From positions 1-41,671 of the forward strand of contig CANDKY010000027.1 in assembly GCA_947385425.1 (NCBI GenBank): DNA of 41,671 bases, read 5' to 3'. The first letter of the stretch is position 1; each line of letters starts with the position of its first letter. The stretch comes from an uncultured Lachnospiraceae bacterium (GTDB lineage: Bacteria; Bacillota; Clostridia; Lachnospirales; Lachnospiraceae). A model generated the notes under the pieces. It was not told where the DNA came from and did no database searches. It worked only from the letters and a program-made list of their open reading frames with translations. Below, in pieces: positions 24,819 through 33,373 of this stretch. The translations under genes and the position numbers were made by a program.

Positions 24819-26906
24819 ATGGCAGAGTTGGTAGGGAAGATCACACTTGATTACAAACATTATCCGGGGGAGGATTTCTATTGTGACGGAGACGTAGAAG
24901 ACGAGCTGTTAGAGATCGTGAAGAAATATCCTTCTGCAGAATACCAGAGAATCATCGAGGAGCGTGCCAGTTGGCCGGTTCTCTATCATCTGTCGCCCCT
25001 GCGGGAAAATATTGTGGATTGGATCCCGATGGACAAGGATGCAAAAGTACTGGAAATCGGTGCAGGGTGCGGGGCAATTACGGGAAAGCTGTCGGAGAAG
25101 GCCGGGGAAGTTGTCTGCGTGGAGCTCTCCAAAAAAAGAAGCCTGATCAATGCCTGGCGCCATCAGGAGTGTGGGAATGTAACAATACATGTGGGGAACT
25201 TTAAGGATGTGGAGCCGGAGCTTCCGGATGACTTTGATTTTATCTTTTTTATCGGGGTCTTTGAGTATGGGCAGAGTTATATCAATACAAAAGATCCTTA
25301 TGGGGATTGGCTGAGGATGATGCGCGGGCATTTAAAAACCGGGGGAAGGATCGTCATTGCCATAGAAAACAGGCTGGGGCTGAAATATTTTGCAGGATGC
25401 AGGGAAGACCATCTGGGGACATTTTTTTCAGGAATTGAAGATTATGTCCATGGGGGAGGCGTGCGTACTTTTGCAAAGAGCAGGCTGGAGCAGATGTTTA
25501 AGGAAAACGGTATGGTAGAATATTCCTTTTATTACCCTTACCCCGATTACAAATTTATGACGGCGGTTTATTCCGACGGACGCCTGCCCAAACAGGGTGA
25601 GCTGTATGATAACCTGAGGAATTTTGATCGGGACAGGGTACTGCTGTTTGACGAAAAGCAGGTGTATGACGGGCTTGTGAAGGACGGGCTGTTCCCGGTT
25701 TTTTCCAATTCCTTTGTTGCGGTGATTGGGAGGGGCTTTGATATCAAATATGCGAAATATTCCAACGACCGTGCGCCGGAGTATGCCGTCCGGACGGAAA
25801 TCAGCGACAAGGGCGGAAGGCGTGTAGTGAAGAAAAGGGCGCTGACACAGGAGGCCGGGGAACATATCGGGAGTATGAGGACGGCATATAAGGATCTGCA
25901 AGAACGGTTTGCAGGCAGTAAGATAGAAGTGAATGAATGCAGCCTTGACCATGGGGGAAGGAGCGCCGCTTTTGAGTATGTGGAAGGGGTAACATTGGCG
26001 GAGATTCTTGACGGCTATCTGGAGAGGGAGGATATAGCCGGTTTCCAGGATATTTTTGACGAATATGTGGAAAGGATTTCCTGGAAAGAGGATATGCCGG
26101 TGGCAGATTATGATTTGATTTTTTCCAATATTTTGCTTCCCCTGGCGGCGGAGGGGGAAGATTATTCGGAAACAGGTGCAGTGAAGGAAGCGGTATGGAC
26201 TATTATAGATTATGAGTGGACGTTCGGAAAGCCGATGGCGGCGAAAGAGATTGCATTCCGTGCAATTTATTGCTATATTTTGGAAAATGATAAGAGAAAA
26301 AAGCTGGATACCGGTCTGCTGCTTGAAAAACTGGGCCTGACGAAGCAGGAAATGGATGCTTACCGTCAGCAGGAGATGGAGTTCCAGAAGTTTGTGACCG
26401 GGAACCGCAAGTCCATGGGGGAAATGAGGGAAGCGATTGGGAACCATGTGGCGGAACCTTTAAAGCGGCTGATCAAAACGGAGGATTCTTCCGCGAAGGA
26501 ATGGGTGCAGGTGTATGAGGACAAAGGGGAAGGGTGCAGCGAAGAGGATTCCTACTTTGTAGCAGATGCTTATGAAGAGGAAAACAGGATGCATTTTACG
26601 CTGTCCGTGAACGGGGATGTCCATCTGGTGCGTATTGATCCGGCGATGGATTATTGTGTAGTCAAAGTGGAGGAATTGTTATTTAACGGGGAGAAGGTAG
26701 AGCCGGATCGGAAAAAGGTGGTAACAAACGGGAGAAGGATGCAGAACGGAAGTTATGTATTTGCCACAGAGGATCCCAATATCAATATTAAACTGGAGGA
26801 TCTGGCAAGGAAGTCGAAGAATACATTGGAGATACGGATGAAAATCGTAAGGCTTCCGGCGGATATCGCACAGGATATGGCGGGGGCGGTGCGGAAAGTC
26901 TGGTAG
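24819..26906 (+). CDS. Fused SAM methyltransferase and kinase-like protein (WbdD-like arrangement)
   Basis: A 695-residue cytoplasmic protein. Residues about 50-240 are a class I methyltransferase: motif I VLEIGAGCGAITGKL (77-91), acidic VCVELSKKR after it, and DFDFIFFIGVFEY as motif IV. Residues about 315-530 look like a small-molecule/protein kinase fold: RRVVKKRAL (candidate ATP lysine 338/339), a hinge-like AAFEYVEGVTL, VADYDLIFSNILL with Asp432 and Asn437 at the D+5 spacing of a kinase catalytic loop, and TIIDYEW with Asp464 as the metal-binding Asp. A beta-rich C-terminal domain follows (about 580-690). E. coli WbdD has the same order of methyltransferase then kinase and caps O-antigen ends. 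The kinase part is my inference; a degenerate or unrelated domain is possible. Confidence 0.7.
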   Translation: MAELVGKITLDYKHYPGEDFYCDGDVEDELLEIVKKYPSAEYQRIIEERASWPVLYHLSPLRENIVDWIPMDKDAKVLEIGAGCGAITGKLSEKAGEVVCVELSKKRSLINAWRHQECGNVTIHVGNFKDVEPELPDDFDFIFFIGVFEYGQSYINTKDPYGDWLRMMRGHLKTGGRIVIAIENRLGLKYFAGCREDHLGTFFSGIEDYVHGGGVRTFAKSRLEQMFKENGMVEYSFYYPYPDYKFMTAVYSDGRLPKQGELYDNLRNFDRDRVLLFDEKQVYDGLVKDGLFPVFSNSFVAVIGRGFDIKYAKYSNDRAPEYAVRTEISDKGGRRVVKKRALTQEAGEHIGSMRTAYKDLQERFAGSKIEVNECSLDHGGRSAAFEYVEGVTLAEILDGYLEREDIAGFQDIFDEYVERISWKEDMPVADYDLIFSNILLPLAAEGEDYSETGAVKEAVWTIIDYEWTFGKPMAAKEIAFRAIYCYILENDKRKKLDTGLLLEKLGLTKQEMDAYRQQEMEFQKFVTGNRKSMGEMREAIGNHVAEPLKRLIKTEDSSAKEWVQVYEDKGEGCSEEDSYFVADAYEEENRMHFTLSVNGDVHLVRIDPAMDYCVVKVEELLFNGEKVEPDRKKVVTNGRRMQNGSYVFATEDPNINIKLEDLARKSKNTLEIRMKIVRLPADIAQDMAGAVRKVW

Positions 26907-26957
26907 GGTGTTTGGGAGCGTTGGCTCCTGTATGGGAGAGCAGGTGTTTGGTGTAAG

Positions 26958-29363
26958 ATGGCAGGGTGGAAGCAATGGGCGAAAAACGGGCTGTTGGCCT
27001 GGCAGAGGCATGGATATAACCGTTTGCTGGAAAAAAAGACAATGGTTTATGACAGTTGGATAAGGCAGGCGGAAGCAGAGCGGTACGGGGATGGCGGCGC
27101 GGAAGAGGGACTGCCGGAGGGCGTGTCAGTGCATCAGGTTCCGTATGAGGCCTGCCGGGATTATCTGACGGGAGGGGCCATGCAGGCAGATAAAGCGGAG
27201 GTGGTATTGTTTGTCGGCGGAAACGGCAGGGCCAGCGATATTGCCCAAAGGGCGGCGGCTGAATATTTTGCGCGGAATGAAGGGATAGAGGTCGCCTATG
27301 GAGATGAGGATGTGATGGGGCCGGACGGGATACGGTATACGCCATGGTTTAAGCCGGACTGGTCACCGGATACATTCTTGTCTTTTTTCTACTTTGGAAA
27401 TGTTTTTGCAGTGCGTATGAGGGCATTGCGGGCATTGACGGAAGCGGAAAAAAACTGGATATGGAAGCCGGAGGGGCTCGCCTGCAATATGGAAATGGGG
27501 ATTTACCGCCTGTGTTATGTGCTGGCAGTGAAATGCGGCGGATTTCTTGCCAGAGTCGGAGATAAAAACAGGGGCGGGGATAAAAACAGAGGCGGAGATA
27601 AAAAAGGAAGCGGAAAAAGGACAGGGTTCGGGTTCCCGATAGGGCATATCGATGAGGTATTGTTCCATGCAAAGGAGAACTGTGAGATAAGGCTGGCCCG
27701 GTCGCAGCCTCTGGACGTGACAGGCAGCCTGGCAGGCAAAAGGACGGACGGCGGGGAATTATCGATAGTGATTCCGTCCAAGGATAATGCCGCGGCATTA
27801 AAGAAATGCATCCATGCAGTGCAGGGGCAGTATGCAAAACGGGAAACGGCATTGGAATGTGAAATTATTGTCGTGGACAACGGAAGCGCGCAGGCAGTGC
27901 GGGAAGAGCTGGCCGGATGGCTGGCGGTACAGGAGGGAGGAATCCATTACCGCTATTTATATCAAAAGATGCCTTTTCATTTTTCAAAGATGTGTAATAT
28001 GGGCGCCGAAGCGGCCGCAGGGGATGTGCTGCTGTTTCTGAATGATGATGTGGAGATGGCGGCGGAAGAGACGACAGGAGACGGCGGGGCGGAACGGAGT
28101 ATGGAAGGCAGTGAAGCGAAGGGGGGAATAAAAGCCTGCGGAGCGGAGAAGAGGACGAAGGCTTGCGGGGCAGGAACGGATGCGCAAGGGCAGGGCTGCC
28201 TGCTGGAGCAGTTGTATGGCAGGGCGAAGCGGGACTATACCGGGGCTGCCGGGGTGAAGCTTTATTATCCGGGCAGCCGGCGGGTGCAGCACGCAGGTGT
28301 GGTGAACCTGCGTTTAGGGCCGGTACACAAGCTGCAGTTTAAGGATGATAATACGGATTATTTTTACGGATGGAACCGGAGGGAGCGCAATGTGGCGGCA
28401 GTGACCGGGGCATGCCTTGCCGTGGAAAAGAGAAAGTACAGGGAGGCGGGCGGTTTTCCGGAGGAACTTCCGGTGGCGTTCAACGATGTTGATTTTTGTT
28501 TTACCCTGTTGGAAAAGGGGTATTATAATGTGGTATTACAGGATGCGGTTGTGTATCATTATGAGTCGATGAGCCGGGGCAATGATGATGACAGGCAGAA
28601 GCTGGAACGGCTTCTGGATGAAAAGGACAGGCTGTACGCAAGGCATCCGCAGATGGCTGGCCGGGATCCCTTTTACCACAAATACCTTGCCGCGGATATG
28701 CTGAGTACGGGATTTGAGCTGAAAGCGGACTATGATGAGAGGCCGCAGGAAGCATGGGGGAAAGTGGCAAAGGAAACGGCCCTTATGGAAAATGCCAGGG
28801 AGGATGCCTGTGTGATGGTGAGCCTGGAATATGCCGGGCCATTCCGGGATTTCCGGGCGGAAGGAGGAACATCCGTAGGGATGGACGGAAGGAAAGAGGA
28901 GTGCCGGAGGGAACCGGTATTCCGGATATGGAAAGCCGGGAAGAAAACCTGCGGCGCAAAAGCGGAGGCCGCTGCCGCGGGCAGGGGCGGGGCATATCTG
29001 CTCCAGGGCTATTCGTTTGTAGCCGGGTCGGATAATGCATGTTATGAGAAATACCTTATTTTCCGGCCGGATGCTACAGCCGCTGCCGGGGAGAAAAGCG
29101 GGGACGGGACGGCGGGGGAATACAGTAAGGAAAGCAGCGCAGAGCGGGGCGGCCGTGTGTTTTCCGTAAAGGCGGAGCCGTTTGTCCGCAAAGATGTGGA
29201 AGGGAATCTGCCGGATCAGGCCAATGTGGGGATGACGGGATTCTGTGTCCTGATTGGAGGGGAGGACTTGCCTCCCGGAGCGTATCAGGTCGGCGTCATG
29301 GCAAGGGATAAATGTTCCGGGCAGAAGCTGTATACATGGACGAACCGGTATCTGACGTGCTAG
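26958..29363 (+). CDS. Large family-2 glycosyltransferase with low-complexity insertions
   Basis: An 801-residue protein with two GT-A-like halves. The N-terminal one (about 1-260) keeps VVLFVGGNG, VAYGDEDVMGPDG and FKPDWSPDTFLS, and the second (about 267-600) is complete: LSIVIPSKDN, IIVVDNGS, FLNDDVEM with D363/D364, VQHAGVV, AVTGACLAVEKRKY, AFNDVDFCFTLLEKG. A C-terminal beta-rich domain (about 630-801) resembles the end of the preceding methyltransferase protein. Two low-complexity inserts interrupt the fold: GDKNRGGDKNRGGDKK near 200-220, and about 50 residues just after the DD motif. It probably adds rhamnose or related sugars to the polymer; donor unknown. The ribosome binding site is weak. 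Confidence 0.8.
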   Translation: MAGWKQWAKNGLLAWQRHGYNRLLEKKTMVYDSWIRQAEAERYGDGGAEEGLPEGVSVHQVPYEACRDYLTGGAMQADKAEVVLFVGGNGRASDIAQRAAAEYFARNEGIEVAYGDEDVMGPDGIRYTPWFKPDWSPDTFLSFFYFGNVFAVRMRALRALTEAEKNWIWKPEGLACNMEMGIYRLCYVLAVKCGGFLARVGDKNRGGDKNRGGDKKGSGKRTGFGFPIGHIDEVLFHAKENCEIRLARSQPLDVTGSLAGKRTDGGELSIVIPSKDNAAALKKCIHAVQGQYAKRETALECEIIVVDNGSAQAVREELAGWLAVQEGGIHYRYLYQKMPFHFSKMCNMGAEAAAGDVLLFLNDDVEMAAEETTGDGGAERSMEGSEAKGGIKACGAEKRTKACGAGTDAQGQGCLLEQLYGRAKRDYTGAAGVKLYYPGSRRVQHAGVVNLRLGPVHKLQFKDDNTDYFYGWNRRERNVAAVTGACLAVEKRKYREAGGFPEELPVAFNDVDFCFTLLEKGYYNVVLQDAVVYHYESMSRGNDDDRQKLERLLDEKDRLYARHPQMAGRDPFYHKYLAADMLSTGFELKADYDERPQEAWGKVAKETALMENAREDACVMVSLEYAGPFRDFRAEGGTSVGMDGRKEECRREPVFRIWKAGKKTCGAKAEAAAAGRGGAYLLQGYSFVAGSDNACYEKYLIFRPDATAAAGEKSGDGTAGEYSKESSAERGGRVFSVKAEPFVRKDVEGNLPDQANVGMTGFCVLIGGEDLPPGAYQVGVMARDKCSGQKLYTWTNRYLTC

Positions 29364-29475
29364 AGCGTGTTTGAAAAATCATTCCCAGGAGTGAATGCGG
29401 CGTCTTTCGATGGTCTGAAAGGGGACATATGGTTCCGGGAGGGCAGAGCGCTTAAGTAAATGACATTGGGTCTGG
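29358..29475 (+). repeat. Family A end fused to a family B end, abutting a stop codon
   Basis: Starts at the TAG of the glycosyltransferase gene with AGAGCGTGTTTGAAAAATCA (identical to 13247-13270), then continues as family B: CTTTCGATGGTCTGAAAGG, and GCGCTTAAGTAAATGACATT near 29449. No gene lies here. Confidence 0.6.
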
Positions 29476-29511
29476 ACAGGGAACCCGGATACCGGGAAAT
29501 GAGGAGGAATT

Positions 29512-31539
29512 ATGGGATTGGGAAAGGCTCCGGAATCGGAGACGGAAAAGAATGCGATTGATTGCAATGGGGCATATGAAAAAGAGTATATTGATTACAA
29601 AGAGGCATATGAAAAGGAGCATATCAAATGTGCGGATCTGGCATCCCGGGTGGCGGAGCTGGATGAGAAGAATGAAGAACTGGCTTTTAAGCTGAACCGT
29701 ATTAAAAACAACCCTCTCTGGAAGCTGAGCGCGCCTTTGCGGAAAGTGATGCATTATATGATCCGGCAGCGGGACAGGCTGAAGAATTGCGGGAACCTGC
29801 GGGGAATATGGGCGAAAGTGAAATATAAGCAGCGCGAACACGAAGCGATGGCGCATTATGGCACAGCCAGCTTTCCCGATGAGGCAAGGCGCAGGGAAGA
29901 GAGCGGTACGGTGTTTCCCAATATGGTGAAAATAAGCATACTGGTGCCTATTTGGAATAACCAGCGGGAATTCCAGATCCAGATGCTGGATTCGGTCATG
30001 GACCAGACGTATGGAAACTGGGAACTGTGCCTGGCGGACGGTTCGGACGAAGCGCACAGTTATATCGGGGACATATGCCGGGAATATGCCGCGCGGGCAG
30101 AGGGCAGGATTGTATATAAGAAGCTGGAAAAAAACGGCGGTATTGCCGGGAACACAAACGAATGCCTGAAATTGGCAACCGGGGAATACATCGGGTTGTT
30201 CGACCAGGATGATATTCTGCATCCGTCGGTTTTGTTTGAATATGTGAAGGCAATCAATGAGCAGGGGGCGGATTACCTTTATTGTGACGAGACTACTTTT
30301 AAGAACAATGATATCAATAAGATGCTGACCATGCATTTCAAGCCGGATTATGCGGTGGACAATCTGCGGGCCAATAATTATATCTGCCATTTCAGCGTAT
30401 TCCACAGGCATTTGCTGGACGGGGACGAGCTGTTCCGGGCGAAGTACGACGGGAGCCAGGATCATGATATGATTCTGCGGCTGACTGACCGTGCGGAAAA
30501 AATCGTCCATGTGCCGAGGCTGATGTATTACTGGCGCTCCCATGCGGGCAGTGTGGCCAGCGGCATCGAGGCGAAGCCCTATGCGGTGGATGCGGCGAAA
30601 GGCGCGGTGGCGGAACATCTGCGCAAGCATGGGTATGAGCATTTCCGCATTACCAGCACGCGGGCTTTTGAGACGATTTTTAAAATCAGTTACCAGATTA
30701 TCGGGAATCCGAAGATATCCATTGTGATTGCCAATAAGGATCACGAGACGGATCTGCGCAGGTGCATTACTTCCATATTGGAAAGATCAACCTATGATAA
30801 TTATGAAATTATCATAGTGGAGAATAACAGCGAAACGCAGGAGATATGGAAGTATTACGGGGAATTGAAGGAAAACGGGCGGGTGAAGCTGGTGAAATAT
30901 GAGGGCAGTTTTAATTATTCTGCGGTGAACAACCTTGGCGTCAGGGAGGCCCAGGGGGAATATATCCTGCTGTTAAATAACGATACGCAGGTGATTACGG
31001 TGAATTGGATGGAAGAGCTCCTGATGTATGCGCAGCGGGAAGATGTGGGCGCCGTAGGGGCAAAGCTTTATTATGGAAACAGGACGATCCAGCATGCCGG
31101 GGTAGTGCTGGCCCTGGGGGCGCACCGGACGGCGGGGCACAGCCATTACGGGCAGCACAGGGAGAACCTGGGGTATATGGGGCGGCTTTGCTATGCTCAG
31201 GATGTGTCGGCGGTGACGGGGGCATGTCTGATGGTTTCGAAAGAGCTGTTTTTAAAGGCAGGAGGGCTGGATGAGTCCTTTGCGGTTTCGCTGAACGATG
31301 TGGATTTCTGCTTAAAGCTGCGGGAAATGGGGTATTTGAACGTGTTTACGCCCTTTGCGGAACTGTATCATTTTGAGTCGGTATCGAGAGGGCTGGATGA
31401 TCAGGGGGAGAAGGCTGAAAGGTATGAGGAAGAGTCGGAGCGGTTCCGGGTGAAGTGGAGAGAGGTATTGGAGAAAGGGGATCCTTATTATAATCCGAAT
31501 TTCTCTTTGGACAGGAGTGATTTTTCTTTGCGGGTGTAG
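29512..31539 (+). CDS. Bifunctional family-2 glycosyltransferase
   Basis: A 675-residue protein. Residues 1-70 form a short coiled coil with an EAYEKEHIKCADLASRV repeat. A first GT-A domain (about 140-390) has ISILVPIWNN and LFDQDDILHPS with D231-Q-D-D; a second (about 400-650) has ISIVIANKDHE, IIIVENNSE, LLLNNDTQV with D491, IQHAGVVLALG, AVTGACLMVSKELF and LNDVDFCLKLREMG. Two complete domains suggest two linkages are made in turn, as in rhamnan and galactan polymerases. GAGGAGG precedes the ATG. It closes the upstream block of the cluster; a foreign-looking cassette follows. Confidence 0.88.
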   Translation: MGLGKAPESETEKNAIDCNGAYEKEYIDYKEAYEKEHIKCADLASRVAELDEKNEELAFKLNRIKNNPLWKLSAPLRKVMHYMIRQRDRLKNCGNLRGIWAKVKYKQREHEAMAHYGTASFPDEARRREESGTVFPNMVKISILVPIWNNQREFQIQMLDSVMDQTYGNWELCLADGSDEAHSYIGDICREYAARAEGRIVYKKLEKNGGIAGNTNECLKLATGEYIGLFDQDDILHPSVLFEYVKAINEQGADYLYCDETTFKNNDINKMLTMHFKPDYAVDNLRANNYICHFSVFHRHLLDGDELFRAKYDGSQDHDMILRLTDRAEKIVHVPRLMYYWRSHAGSVASGIEAKPYAVDAAKGAVAEHLRKHGYEHFRITSTRAFETIFKISYQIIGNPKISIVIANKDHETDLRRCITSILERSTYDNYEIIIVENNSETQEIWKYYGELKENGRVKLVKYEGSFNYSAVNNLGVREAQGEYILLLNNDTQVITVNWMEELLMYAQREDVGAVGAKLYYGNRTIQHAGVVLALGAHRTAGHSHYGQHRENLGYMGRLCYAQDVSAVTGACLMVSKELFLKAGGLDESFAVSLNDVDFCLKLREMGYLNVFTPFAELYHFESVSRGLDDQGEKAERYEEESERFRVKWREVLEKGDPYYNPNFSLDRSDFSLRV

Positions 31540-31637
31540 GGCATTGGTAATGGGCTATGGATTGGATGTTATTAAGCCGGAATAAAATTGTGTAAAAGTA
31601 TGGTATTTGAAGTATTTATGATATATTGATATCGGAA

Positions 31638-32126
31638 ATGCAAAATTATTTATGGGACACTTATGGGTGCGGGCTGAAAGCGCTAGACATGTCTTTTATG
31701 GTAAATGTGAGTAAAGGGGATGAGGCAGTCAGGTTAATAGCGCAGTATATGAAAACTCCGGGAGGAGGAAAAGCACAATTAGAAGTGGGAAACAATCAGG
31801 AGTATATGTTACCGGTTATTGGTGGGTTAAAAGCGTTAATGCTTGAAAAAAAGGATGAATTGGAGAAAGTGCCGTCAGTCAGGGAGGCTCTTGAACAGTT
31901 TATGTTCGAGATAGAAGAAATGTCTGATTATCCATGGATTGAACTGCTATGGGAGGATGAAATCAAGACCAGGAGTAATCATGTAAAGTTTATTTTTGAC
32001 TATATGGGACAGGAGTATTGCCTGCTTCAATATTATTACAGCAATCTTATTGGAATGGAGCGTATGAACAATGTTGTCAAATACATTATCAATCATAGGG
32101 AAGACGATAGGACAACAATTGAATAA
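31638..32126 (+). CDS. Unrecognised helical protein, first gene of a three-gene cassette
   Basis: A 162-residue protein from ATG 31638; a TTG at 31626 is possible, and neither has a clear ribosome binding site. The sequence is mixed helical, with KGDEAVRLIAQYMKTPGGG, GGLKALMLEKKDELEKV and a C-terminal FIFDYMGQEYCLLQYYYSN. No motif points to catalysis and I do not recognise the family. It overlaps the next gene by 56 bases, and the three genes are clearly one operon. Base composition is AT-richer than the glycosyltransferases on both sides, a sign of transfer. It could be a sensor or regulator of the nuclease encoded third. Confidence 0.6.
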   Translation: MQNYLWDTYGCGLKALDMSFMVNVSKGDEAVRLIAQYMKTPGGGKAQLEVGNNQEYMLPVIGGLKALMLEKKDELEKVPSVREALEQFMFEIEEMSDYPWIELLWEDEIKTRSNHVKFIFDYMGQEYCLLQYYYSNLIGMERMNNVVKYIINHREDDRTTIE

Positions 32127-32436
32127 TGGTTCGGATACAACTGCCGTCATTGATTTTTTCCGCAATTATAAGGTTGGTATGTGGGTGTATCCGGGGGTTT
32201 TGAAACGAAGGTTTTCTTTGGATATTGGGACAGTATATGCATTGTTTGCGGCATTGGAGAGGGAAGGGGTATTACAGAGTTATTATGAAATGTATTGCAG
32301 CCATTGCCAGAAATCAATAGGGACTGCAGTCCTGTTTAACCAATTGCCGGATACATTTGAATGTGAGATATGTCACAGTGAGCTGCCTGCTTTGGAAAAT
32401 TCGGTTGTTATTTATAAGGTGATAAGGGATGATTAA
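32071..32436 (+). CDS. Winged-helix plus zinc-ribbon protein
   Basis: A 121-residue protein. Residues about 20-65 (TAVIDFFRNYKVGMWVYPGV, then IGTVYALFAALEREGVL) read as a winged helix-turn-helix, followed by a zinc ribbon with YCSHCQKS and FECEICHSEL, two Cys-x2-Cys pairs. This combination suggests nucleic-acid or protein binding rather than catalysis. GGAG lies ten bases before the ATG, inside the upstream gene. It overlaps the nuclease gene by eight bases, so translation is coupled. Specific role unknown. Confidence 0.6.
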   Translation: MLSNTLSIIGKTIGQQLNNGSDTTAVIDFFRNYKVGMWVYPGVLKRRFSLDIGTVYALFAALEREGVLQSYYEMYCSHCQKSIGTAVLFNQLPDTFECEICHSELPALENSVVIYKVIRDD

Positions 32437-33145
32437 CGTTGGTGAAGCGGATGTGCTGAAAGCGTTAAAGGTGCTGGAGGTACTAAATACTTCGTGCCGT
32501 TGGGAAAACATATGCAGGATTAGCAAAGAGCAGCGGCAAACGTATGAGACATTGCTTAAGGCGTTCGAAGATATTAACGGGGCAGATGAGAAGGCGGAAG
32601 ATGCGCCGGAGAACCTGCACAATTTGAAAGGGAAAGCACTTGAGGCTTTAGTGAGGTATTTATTTCAGATATCCGGGGGAATTTTTCAGGTAGATTGTAA
32701 TTTAAGGACTGCAACAAACGAGATCGATGACTTGATTACGCTGACTCCGAAAGGAAAGGCGCTTTTAAAAAATGGGTTGATAGATGAGCACCTGGAAAAT
32801 TTCCTGGGTGAATGTAAAAATTATGACAGGCCCGTAACAGTTACCTATATCGGGAAATTCTGCAGTTTAATGCTTACAAATAAGGTAAAATTGGGGATTT
32901 TGTTTTCTTATCATGGAGTGAGCGGATCCGGATGGGCGAATGGTTCAGGGCTGATAAGAAAATTTTATTTGCATAAAGAGCGCCTGGAAGAAAGGTACTG
33001 CATTATTGATTTTTCGATTAAGGATTTTCGGTCTATTTTAACAGGAAAGAATTTATTGCAGATTATTGATGAACAGTTAAAGTCTTTGCAGTATGACACA
33101 GATTACAGCAGATACAGGAGTAAACATCCTGCGGAAAATATATGA
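32429..33145 (+). CDS. Mrr-like PD-(D/E)XK restriction endonuclease-type protein
   Basis: A 238-residue protein. Residues 66-150 carry a PD-(D/E)XK core: KGKALEALVRYLFQI with Glu72, TATNEIDDLITL with Asp100/Asp101, FLGECKNY with Glu128 and Lys130, then the helix YIGKFCSLMLTNKVK. This matches Mrr-type type IV restriction nucleases. The N-terminal 60 residues are helical and may be a specificity or adaptor part. AAGGTG precedes the ATG. With no methyltransferase beside it, a modification-dependent or triggered nuclease is more likely than a classical restriction enzyme. The link to phage defence is inferred from fold and operon layout. Confidence 0.7.
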   Translation: MINVGEADVLKALKVLEVLNTSCRWENICRISKEQRQTYETLLKAFEDINGADEKAEDAPENLHNLKGKALEALVRYLFQISGGIFQVDCNLRTATNEIDDLITLTPKGKALLKNGLIDEHLENFLGECKNYDRPVTVTYIGKFCSLMLTNKVKLGILFSYHGVSGSGWANGSGLIRKFYLHKERLEERYCIIDFSIKDFRSILTGKNLLQIIDEQLKSLQYDTDYSRYRSKHPAENI

Positions 33146-33305
33146 GTATACATTTGTATATTCTTATTTAAGAATTATAATAAATGGCAAAACAATTTTT
33201 TTGCTTCCGGCCCAGCTAAAGCCATATCTGAAAGCTTTGGCAGTGCCGAAAGCGGAAATTCTTATGCCGTTAACTATAATATATAAATAAAGAAAAACAT
33301 AATAC

Positions 33306-33334
33306 TTTAAAAATTTCAAAGTATATGGTATGAT
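33306..33334 (+). promoter_or_regulatory. Candidate promoter of the phosphoglucomutase gene
   Basis: TATGAT (33329-33334) with TTTAAA (33306-33311) 17 bases upstream, 40 bases before ATG 33374 and its GGAGGAG site. The -35 box is weak. The stretch 33146-33305 is AT-rich with no gene that I can support. Confidence 0.45.
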
Positions 33335-33373
33335 ATAGGCATTGGAAAACTATATAAGCAGGAGGAGCAGAAG

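Noticed and set aside
29452-30744. Minus-strand open frame of 430 codons
   Set aside because: It lies opposite a well-supported glycosyltransferase and shows no domain or ribosome binding evidence of its own.
33093-33290. Small ORF after the Mrr-like gene
   Set aside because: It starts inside the nuclease gene in another frame and lacks a ribosome binding site.
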